Notes under the pieces: generated by a model | The model's database searches: none | What the model saw: the letters and a program-made list of their open reading frames with translations, nothing else | What the model was told of the DNA's origin: nothing | In this document: one piece after another, positions 37,381 to 45,751 of the stretch | Layout of the letters: each line of letters starts with the position of its first letter | Position numbering within the stretch: the first letter of the stretch is position 1 | Made by a program: the position numbers and the translations under genes | Source of the DNA: Trema orientale | Taxonomy: Eukaryota > Streptophyta > Magnoliopsida > Rosales > Cannabaceae | Length of the DNA stretch: 64,000 nt | Assembly (NCBI GenBank): GCA_002914845.1 | Contig: JXTC01000038.1 | Span: 897,872-961,871, forward strand | Reading direction: 5' to 3'

Positions 37381-38613
37381 AAAAGCTACATTTAAACCGA
37401 GCGTCATATACCCCGCCAGACGTGGCAGTATTGGCTTTAAGCCTTTAAATATAATGTCCCCCACTTATACTGCTTTCCCAATATTTGAATCAAAATACAG
37501 TAAGATCTTTATTAATAAATGATTTGGGACCAAGGAAATCTATTAATTAAATGAGGTATTAGTTTATCTATTTGTTGATTAGTTAATAATTTATTAATTT
37601 ATCAAAATATATGTTATTTTCTTAATTTTCTTGTTGAATCAAACTTGCAATTTAATGTACTTATTTAAATAACTAAAATTTATTGTAATGACTTAATCAT
37701 TATCAATTTCAAGAAAAAGCAAACAATACTCTATTAATATTTTCTTTTTCTTCTTTTTTTTTGATAAAAACACTTTACTTATATTTTAAGGCATCCTCAT
37801 TCAATATGTATTTAATAAGTTATATTTATTGGTGGGACATATAGAAACCTGTGAGTTCAATTATCGTGTATTATCTTATAAACTTATCGAATTTAATAAT
37901 TTAGCTCATTGGTCCAAATTAGTACAGGCAAAAAATATTATTTTATCGCAATTATTAATTTATCATGTCTAGAAACAAAGTAAGGCATTATAACCAAATA
38001 ATTTGTTCAACTACAACCCAAGGTCTGTAGAAATTCTTGTAACTGGCTGAGAAGATAATCCTTTTCATAAAAAGTTAAAATTTACATCATGACTTATTTC
38101 AAAAGCTTTCTCTCAATAGCTGATCCATCCATTTTCATGCAACCTCAGAATAGGCCAATAAATTCATCACTGTCAAGAGATTATTCTAATTTATTCTCAC
38201 TAATTCTATGTACAAATAGGATCAGGTATATGTTGTAATGGAGTGATATGACAGTATTATTCTTGCTAATGTTCTGTTCATAAATAGTCTATCCGATCTG
38301 CCGCAGGGGGATTGTCCTCGAAACGATGGTAAGTATTGGAAATTCTGAATATCTAAAGAGCCTTGTAGTTAGGCAATACAAATATTTTAACTGCATTTAC
38401 CTTGAACTTGAAATGGAACAAGATATTGTCCAAGATTGTGGACTTAAATGGATAAAAGAAAATTTCCAATGTTGTTCACAAACTAGTAGTTATATGTCTC
38501 ACAAACTGATTTCAGTTCTTACACAAACAATTGTAGAATTACAAATCTTAGAAACTCTAGGAAGAAAATACTTGAAACCATTTTAGTTTTTTTCAGCTTT
38601 TCAACCATATGTT
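37381..38613. other. Intergenic between copies A and B
   Basis: The right part (about 38110-38600) aligns with the 3' flank of copy C (45430-45700), for example AGATTAGGCCAATAAA against AGAATAGGCCAATAAA. The left part is AT-rich without features. Confidence 0.6.
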
Positions 38614-41600
38614 TCATCTTGGAGCAGAAAGAATAGATGCCTCTGGTGCGACGGTGATATGGTCATTTGCAACAGAGGCAGAGACCATGGCATGAGAAAA
38701 CTTAAAGCTGATGTTAGGCTCTACTTCCATAACTCCTTCCAAAACCTTAACTACAGTTGACATCAAAGGCCTTTTTTTGTGATTGTTTTGCAAACACCAA
38801 GCTCCAGTCCTTATCATCCTCTCTACCTCTTCTCTATTATTTTGCATCTCTTCGTCCAAATCTTCTACAATGTCAATGAGTTGATCCTCTTCGGCCTTCT
38901 TCTGCAACATTTCAAGCAAATGAAAGCTAGACTCTGATCGTGAGCTATCCACATTTCTCCTTTTGCTGACAATTTCAAGAACAACGATTCCGAAGCTATA
39001 TACATCTGCTTTGACAGTGACTATCGCTCGTTGCAGTTCTGGAGCAAGATATCCTGGAGTTCCTCTCATCGGGATGAGGACTTGGCTCTCGTCTCTTTCT
39101 ATCAGCTTCGACAACCCGAAATCAGAGACTTTGGCGTTGAAACTTCCATCCAAAAGAATGTTGTGTGGTTTTATATCTAGATGTATTATTTTCTGTCGAC
39201 AATCTTCGTGAACATAAGCCAGCCCTTTGGCTATGTCGAGTATAACCTTCTTCCGAGTTTGCCAATCTAGACAATGCGATTGATCTCTACAAAAAATCCA
39301 ATTGTCCAAGGACCCATTACTCATATATTCGTAGACTAGAAGCCTGCAAGATTTTTCTGCACAAAATCCAACCAATCTTACAAGATTAAAGTGGTGTATG
39401 CTTCCAATGGTCTCAACTTCAGCTAGGAACTCTCTCATGTCGTGACTCATTTTATCCAACCGTTTCACTGCAACCATTGTGCCATTTGCTAGCACCCCTT
39501 TAAACACAGATCCGAAACCACCACAACCAAGAGTTTCCTTGAAATTCTCTGTCGCAATTTCCAACTCTTCAAAAGAAAACCACAGGGGCATTCCGGGAAC
39601 CTGCTTGAGATTGTCTCCCCCATTGTTGTCCAATCCATTCTCCTGCGACACAACAATATAAATGAGAACTATTAAAACGATGATGATGAGTCCACCAGCA
39701 GCAGATGCCGACATCATTTGTGCCAACTTCTTTCGATGTCTTGAAGGCAGACTTGGTGGGGGAGCCCCTGGTGTATTTTTTACTGGTGCCACAGTAATAT
39801 GGTCATTTGCAACAGAAGCAAAGGCCATAGCATGAGAAAATGTGTAGTTGATATCAGGGTCAACTTCCACGAGTCCTTCCAAGACCTTAACTACTGTAGA
39901 CATGGAAGGCCTTTTTGTAAGATCGTTCTGCAAACACCACGCTCCAATCCTTACCATTTTTACCACTTCTTCCCTATTGTTTTGCATTTCTTCATCGAAG
40001 TCTTCCACAAGGTCAATGATTTGATCCTCCTCGGCCTTCTTCTGCAACATTTTAAGCAAATGAAAGCTAGATTCCGATCGTGAGCTATCCACATTTCTCC
40101 TTTTGCTAATGACTTCAAGAACAACAATTCCAAAGCTATAAACATCGACTTTGACAGTGACTCTTAGCTCTTTCCACTCTGGAGCAAGATATCCAGGAGT
40201 TCCTCGCAACGTGGTGAGGACTTGGCTCTCATCTCTGTTAATCAACTTTGCCAACCCAAAATCAGAGACTTTGGCATTGAAATTTTCATCCAACAGAATG
40301 TTATGTGGTTTTATATCAAGATGTATTACTTTTTGTCGACATTCTTCGTGAAGATAAGCCAGCCCTTTGGCTATGTCAAGTATGATCTTCTTTCTTGTTT
40401 GCCAATCTAGACAGCATGCCAGGTCTGGATTGAAAATCCAACTGTCTAGAGACCCATTAGTCATATATTCATAGACTAGAATCCTACAAGATTTTTCAGC
40501 ACAAAATCCAACCAACCTTACAAGATTGAAGTGGTGAAGGCTTCCAATTGTCTCAACTTCTGCTAAGAACTCTCTCATCCCTTGACTCACTTTATCTAAG
40601 CGCTTCACTGCAATTCTTGTTCCATCTGTTAGAACCCCTTTGAAGACGGATCCGAAACCTCCACTGCCAAGCATTTCCTTAAAATTCTCTGTTGCTATTC
40701 GTAAGGCTTCGTATGAAAACCGCAAGGGCATTCCAGGAACTTGCTTCAGATTCTCGTCTCCATCCTCTTCCTCTTGGTTCTTCCGCAACATCACAAGACA
40801 TACGAGAATTAGAAGAATGATGGTAACACCACCAGCAGTAGATGCTGCTATAATTGTCAACTTCTTCCGATGTCTTCTAGTCCAAGAAGATGCAGGAACC
40901 TCCGGTTTATCTTCTTCTGGGGAGCCATTGGGGTTTAGTACCTTGATGAATGCGAGTAAATTGCTTTGACCTGTGCTGTTGTATCCAGTAGAATAAATCT
41001 CAGATGGCATATAACATTTTCCATCAGAAACATCAGTATTATACGTGAATACAACCGCAGTGCACGAACAACTTTGCAGACAAGCTTTTTTGCATTCATT
41101 TACTGTTCTAATTGATATAATTCCAACATCCGCATTGTTGGAGTTGGAGTAAATAACGTCCCTTACCTCTGTAAGAAGGTAACGACCTGGTGAATTCTGG
41201 CATTCTTGGGTAACCATATCAACAATGTCAGTGCCAGAGCCCTCTGGATTATACCAGTACGTCCTTAAGCGCCCGCCTTGATCCATTTTCACAAACACAA
41301 TATACTCGAGATGATTTGATGCTTTAGATGTTCCCAAATTCACGACAAACTTCTTCTGCTCGGCTTCCACGTACTGTAGTCCAGAGCGATTCCTCGAATT
41401 ATTGTCCAGTGCTAATTGATAATACATTAGAAATCGACCATCACTGGTATTGAAGAAAGCAGAGAAATTAGCAGCTGGTGTTAGTGTGGCAAAGAAGGGA
41501 CTATCTCTCCCCAATTTGCTGGAATAGAAACTCGGGACAAGGTTTTGACCCTCGTAGAGCCTTTGCCCGATCAACAATGTGTCTTCGGGGTGGTCAAAAG

Positions 41601-42105
41601 ACTGCCAAAGCACAGCTCCCTCATCGCCAAAGAGAACCAAGTTTCCTGCTTCAGTCAGGTTCATTCCCACCACAGGCTTACCGGAAGTGTTGGCTGACCA
41701 CACAGTATAGCCATATGATTCTCGTAGTATTAGGCCTTCATCTCTTGTCAGTTGGAGTGATGCATTCTCTCTCACAATATAGTCTCCTTTGGTGGACCAA
41801 ACTACATCATGTCCTCCACCTCCAACAGCAACGACTGCAAGCGAGTAGAAATCGCTGCTTCCCTCTGAGTAAAATCCGCAATAAAACCCGAGACTACGGC
41901 TATAATCTTGTATTAAAAGGAGGACCCTCATTTTCCATCCATCCATGGTCACTGAGTTGTTGTTGTACCATGTGGATGGAAGGCCTGAATCAAGGTAGTA
42001 TGTGTAGCTGGTTCTGGGAAATGAAGAATTTCCGGTCATTGCAACTGAATTTCTGAGAAAGAAAACAACATACAAAGTCAAGAGATTGTAAAATAAGCTA
42101 GACAT
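38614..42105 (-). CDS. Tandem-kinase receptor: lectin-PAN-TM-kinase-TM-kinase fusion
   Basis: One uninterrupted frame of 1163 residues from ATG 42105. That Met aligns with copy C and opens a signal peptide; an in-frame ATG at 42168 would add 21. Approximate order: signal 1-22; B-lectin-like 30-190; PAN with CKKACLQSCSCTAVVF near 340; TM1 415-440; kinase 1 475-750 (GSGGFGSV, AVKRLD, HLDIKPHN, DFGLAKL, APEW); junction near 772; TM2 790-817; kinase 2 855-1140 (GCGGFGSV, AVKRLD, HLDIKPHN, DFGLSKL, APEL). Both kinases keep the glycine loop, Lys, catalytic Asp and DFG, and both are non-RD (HLD). Single-kinase relatives (SD2-5-like receptors, copy C) have about 800 residues. Kinase 1 runs through ANDHITVAP and then, instead of a stop, enters the stalk and TM of another copy. 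This looks like a gene fusion and could act in immune-type signalling (inference). Confidence 0.9.
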   Translation of the reverse strand: MSSLFYNLLTLYVVFFLRNSVAMTGNSSFPRTSYTYYLDSGLPSTWYNNNSVTMDGWKMRVLLLIQDYSRSLGFYCGFYSEGSSDFYSLAVVAVGGGGHDVVWSTKGDYIVRENASLQLTRDEGLILRESYGYTVWSANTSGKPVVGMNLTEAGNLVLFGDEGAVLWQSFDHPEDTLLIGQRLYEGQNLVPSFYSSKLGRDSPFFATLTPAANFSAFFNTSDGRFLMYYQLALDNNSRNRSGLQYVEAEQKKFVVNLGTSKASNHLEYIVFVKMDQGGRLRTYWYNPEGSGTDIVDMVTQECQNSPGRYLLTEVRDVIYSNSNNADVGIISIRTVNECKKACLQSCSCTAVVFTYNTDVSDGKCYMPSEIYSTGYNSTGQSNLLAFIKVLNPNGSPEEDKPEVPASSWTRRHRKKLTIIAASTAGGVTIILLILVCLVMLRKNQEEEDGDENLKQVPGMPLRFSYEALRIATENFKEMLGSGGFGSVFKGVLTDGTRIAVKRLDKVSQGMREFLAEVETIGSLHHFNLVRLVGFCAEKSCRILVYEYMTNGSLDSWIFNPDLACCLDWQTRKKIILDIAKGLAYLHEECRQKVIHLDIKPHNILLDENFNAKVSDFGLAKLINRDESQVLTTLRGTPGYLAPEWKELRVTVKVDVYSFGIVVLEVISKRRNVDSSRSESSFHLLKMLQKKAEEDQIIDLVEDFDEEMQNNREEVVKMVRIGAWCLQNDLTKRPSMSTVVKVLEGLVEVDPDINYTFSHAMAFASVANDHITVAPVKNTPGAPPPSLPSRHRKKLAQMMSASAAGGLIIIVLIVLIYIVVSQENGLDNNGGDNLKQVPGMPLWFSFEELEIATENFKETLGCGGFGSVFKGVLANGTMVAVKRLDKMSHDMREFLAEVETIGSIHHFNLVRLVGFCAEKSCRLLVYEYMSNGSLDNWIFCRDQSHCLDWQTRKKVILDIAKGLAYVHEDCRQKIIHLDIKPHNILLDGSFNAKVSDFGLSKLIERDESQVLIPMRGTPGYLAPELQRAIVTVKADVYSFGIVVLEIVSKRRNVDSSRSESSFHLLEMLQKKAEEDQLIDIVEDLDEEMQNNREEVERMIRTGAWCLQNNHKKRPLMSTVVKVLEGVMEVEPNISFKFSHAMVSASVANDHITVAPEASILSAPR

Positions 42106-43260
42106 GGTTTCCAATGAGTTTACAGTGCCATCTAATTTTCTTATAACTCGAAGAGAACGGTAGGACACATGGGGCAGGAGAGTGGGATCCTCATCTTTGA
42201 TTATAGAGAGAGGGAAGCAGGACTTTAAATTTATGAAAGTGGTGCATGACAGCTAGCTAGTCCACATTTAGTAGGCGATAATTACGATCTCATACAAGAC
42301 CTCTATCAGTACTCTGGTCTGGTGCAACATTTTTGGAACTTTCCTAAGCAATTTATTTAAGCTAAAAGATCTAAGATGCTGGTTATTACATTATACAAGA
42401 CGAAGGAACAAAAGTTGTACAATGGGAAGGTACTACTTTCTCAGAAATTCTGTTATGAGAAAAGTAGTAATTTGCTATAACATGATAACACCTAGTAAAA
42501 GCATCTATGTTTGCTAAGCAATTAGCATTAAATCATTTACCCTTCTAAATACTAATCCAACTACTTTATATAAGGTAAAGGAATCTAGATGGTGACGGTC
42601 AACCACCCATCCCAAACCAGAAAAAGAAAGATAAATAAAAAAAGCAATCAATGACTAGGACTTTTCTAAGCCAGGCTCTAATGGTCCATATCATGCAAAC
42701 CCACAGCATACGGCATACAAACCAAGTCTATTCTCATTTTGGTATCGTTGACTAAGAAAATTTAGGCACAAAGTGAAGAATATACAATGGGTCACTTAAC
42801 ATTGGCATCGTCCCAAAAAGTAAATGACTCTTTCAACAACTTACGGTGAACTCATTTTAATTAAAAAGCCTGCTCTAAGGACAAAATTTGGTAGGAAAAA
42901 GTAAGCAATTATTAGTAGATCAACTCAAGTTTGTTCTTTCTTAGCGGCTAAGAAACTCTAATCTTGGCTACTTCGTTACTCTACTTTGGTTAAGCTCTTT
43001 CTTGCTAAAAGAACTAACGAAATAAAGATGCCAAAGTGGATTATTTTTTCTAAAAGATGGGGCAATCTCAGTACATAAGAAGTTCAGGCAAATAAATGAG
43101 CATAAGTACTTTTTAAGTTGTGGATATAATAATTTGTGGGTTCATTCAAGTGAAAATTTTCCATTAACTGTTAGAACGTTAAAAAAAATTCCCTTGTATT
43201 AACTAAAAGAATTGGCAATTTCTAAGTAAAAATGAAAAAAAAACAAAATAATTCTCATTC
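42106..43260. other. Upstream flank of copy B, duplicated with copy C
   Basis: ATGGGGCAGGAG, GACAGCTAGCTAGTCCA and ATGACTAGGACTTTTCTAAG all have counterparts upstream of copy C (48205-48730). The promoter was therefore duplicated with the receptor gene. Confidence 0.7.
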
Positions 43261-43678
43261 ACTATGGAAATATTGTAAATTAAACTCCGCTTACCATTGA
43301 GTTCATTCGGATACAAACCAATCTCCATAGATTTCGGATGAGATTTATCACACGCACAGAACTGATGAACTAGATATTCTTAATTTCCAGCCAGCTTATA
43401 CCAGGTTCCTTTTAACCTTCAGATCCCTTGCAGTTTTTCTCACCTCCAGAACATCCCTTCCACCATTTAGCAGAAGCATTAATGTTGCAGAGTGGCACAT
43501 AGGAAGCTGAATCCTGTGAGTCAACCTTGACAACTTCAACAATCCGAATCGCCATATCTGCATTCTTTCTTGTGTATCTTACGCAGATATGATAGCATCT
43601 GCTTAAGCAGGCATTCATTTTATCACAGCCTCTGCTTCCTCCAAACAACCAGAGAAGGCATGTAGACCAACTATATAC
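43261..43678 (-). pseudogene. PPR-DYW gene scrap, copy B
   Basis: Matches 49745-50160 of the intact PPR gene. Recognisable pieces include KNADMA, DSASYV, NINASAKWWK and, further down, the IDLYLNEL region in a different frame. Frameshifts are numerous. It stops abruptly at about 43678, where the PRP6 fragment begins. Confidence 0.87.
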
Positions 43679-44140
43679 CTTGGCTTCAACAGGGCTCGCG
43701 AGCCTACAAGCCTCCAGAGCCGGACATACTCATTCTTGGGGCACAACACACACCCTTTCCCTATATATTAGCTCCCTAGCTCGCCACCCGAATCTTCCCC
43801 GCCATTTCTTCCAACCTCGCGGCCGCAGTCCACCCCCGGGGCTCGGTTGGATTGGCCTGAGTAACGCTCTTAAGCAACTATCTAGCCTTCTTGACATCCG
43901 AAACCTGGGCAGTACTAGCAATCTCCATACTCATAAGATCATTAAGATAAGCTTTAGGATCCACAACCGAAGCAAGTAACGTCCCAGAAACCGAGTCCGA
44001 AATCTTGTCCAATTTCATGGACAAGAGGGTCCCTTTTCCACCTCCAACCGCTGTCAAATCCGTGCAACTTCTTTTTGAGTCCAACGCATTGTCGGCAAGA
44101 ATCGTATCTGGAACCGGAACAAAGCTTTCGAACCTCTAAC
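43679..44140 (-). pseudogene. PRP6/STABILIZED1 splicing-factor gene fragment
   Basis: Minus-strand reading gives ESFVPVPDTILADNALDSKR, then DLTAVGGGKGTLLSMKLDKI and DSVSG, VVDPKAYLNDL and VSDVKKAR. After an in-frame TAG come LLKSVTQANPTEPRGWTAAA and RLEEMAGKIRVA. This order matches the region before and into the first HAT repeats of PRP6/STA1, the U5/tri-snRNP protein, as remembered from Arabidopsis STABILIZED1. The continuing similarity (CCAPR... region) needs a frame change. About 150 codons of a roughly 1000-codon gene survive. No introns are visible, but STA1-type genes can be intronless, so the copying mechanism is open. Confidence 0.78.
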
Positions 44141-45751
44141 GCCGTCTTTTTTGTTTCTAAGCTTTGTATATTTTACTCTTTGTTGTCGGTTTTTTTTTTT
44201 TTTTTTTATTGATAATAATACGTTTTATTGTTTTTTTTTTATAGGTAGTTAGATTTTCCCTTTCGAAATATGAATGCATCTTGTTTGGTTTATCTTTTTA
44301 ATTTACCTTGAACAATTATACTGATAGGTAGTTCATCACCGAAAATTTTGGGAGAGAATTTGGGTATGCTTTTTCCTTGGATACCTGTTAGAGTTCGTGA
44401 CCTGAATTCTATTTGCCTTAGCCCGAAAGCTTCGCAGTGCGACATATGTGGTATTTTTGTAATTAGGAGAAATTTTGAGATCTGTGGTGGAAGCGGAGGG
44501 ATTGGGCCGGTATGGACCTGTTTTGTTGGGCCGATTTTTCCGTACAATTTTTCGTCCGTACACATATGTATTTTAGGGTTTTAGGGATTCTATATATACT
44601 TGACTTGCCGTGTAAAACTCTACTTTCTGTACCCTATTTTCGACATAGTGAAATTTCTTCCTCTTCCAGTGATTTTTTCCGATTAGGGTTTTCCACTTAA
44701 ATCTGTGTGTTCTTATTTTTCATTCTTATTGTCGATTATCGTTCGTTAATTCTTAACAATACCTTATATGCATGGTTTATGATTGTGTTAAATATATATC
44801 ATCGTCATCTAGGTTTACCAACAGTTCAGCTATTTAAAGATCAATGACTGTGATGGAGATACTGTAAATGATGTAGTTATAAGTTATACATTTTTTTTTT
44901 TTTGAAAAAAAAAAAACACGGTTTGAAATTCCGCACTGGCCTCAGGCCCCTTATTTTACCTGTACTAGTAGTAACACTACCGTTAATTTGTTTATTGGCC
45001 AAAATTTGCAACTGAAAAATAAAATCTCTTCCATTAATGCATGCTATAAATAAAGTAGTTGTTTATTTCACAGTTTATTTTTTAAAATTACAAATTAAAC
45101 CGAAAAGAGTTCCTTCCAGTCCAGTAACCACTATACCATTCGGTTTTCCACACTAATAAAGAAATTTCCGCTATCATGGATTCTCTAGTGAGATAAATAC
45201 ATATGCAGTTAAAATCAAAAGAAACTTACCAAACATCCCCCCCAAAAAAAAAATTAAATAAATTAAAAAAAAAAAGATAGATAACAAATATGAAAAGCTT
45301 TCAAATATCTGATATACTAGAAATATCTATCCAGAGAAATTATCAAAATTGGCTGAGAAACTAAAAAATTTTAATCCATGCCATCCTAAAATAAAAAGCC
45401 TATTTTCCAACTTGAAGTTGTGAGTTAATTGAAAAACAGAATTCGTAGAATTCATCTCAGTGCAACTTCAGATTAGGCCAATAAACGATTATCCAGGGAA
45501 TTTATCCCAATCTATTCTCTCTCATTTGACATTGTGATGGAGAGACATGAGTCTAACTGCAACAACTAATGTTCTCCACAATGTTGATGGAGGAAGCTTT
45601 ACTTCTATTCCAAAGTGCCTTTAACTTGAATACAAGGAAATGCCTATCACTGTTCACAAACTGATTTAAGTCCTTACAACTCACAAATCGTGGAAACCAA
45701 GAAAACACAATATTCCTTTTGTCTTACCTAGTTAAACTATAACCACGCGCG
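44141..45751. other. Spacer between copies B and C
   Basis: Holds an orphan promoter-like segment (44510-44700), a T-tract (about 44190-44208) and, from about 45430, the 3' flank of copy C that aligns with the 3' flank of copy B. Confidence 0.55.
44510..44700 (+). promoter_or_regulatory. Orphan promoter of translation-gene type
   Basis: Two site II elements (TTGGGCC at 44513 and 44527), a double telo-box (TTTTAGGGTTTTAGGG, about 44571-44586) and a TATA box (CTATATATACTT, 44590) stand in the order seen in plant ribosomal-protein and translation-factor promoters. A pyrimidine-rich leader ending in another TTAGGGTTTT follows. No coding exon can be recognised after it, so it may be a captured promoter or drive an unseen non-coding RNA. 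Confidence 0.5.

Noticed and set aside
41478..42056. 192-codon plus-strand frame in the copy B ectodomain
   Set aside because: Antisense shadow of the lectin-coding region.
45100..45160. tRNA-like minus-strand sequence (TGGTATAGTGGTTACTGG)
   Set aside because: A-box-like only; no B box at the right spacing on the same strand and no foldable cloverleaf.
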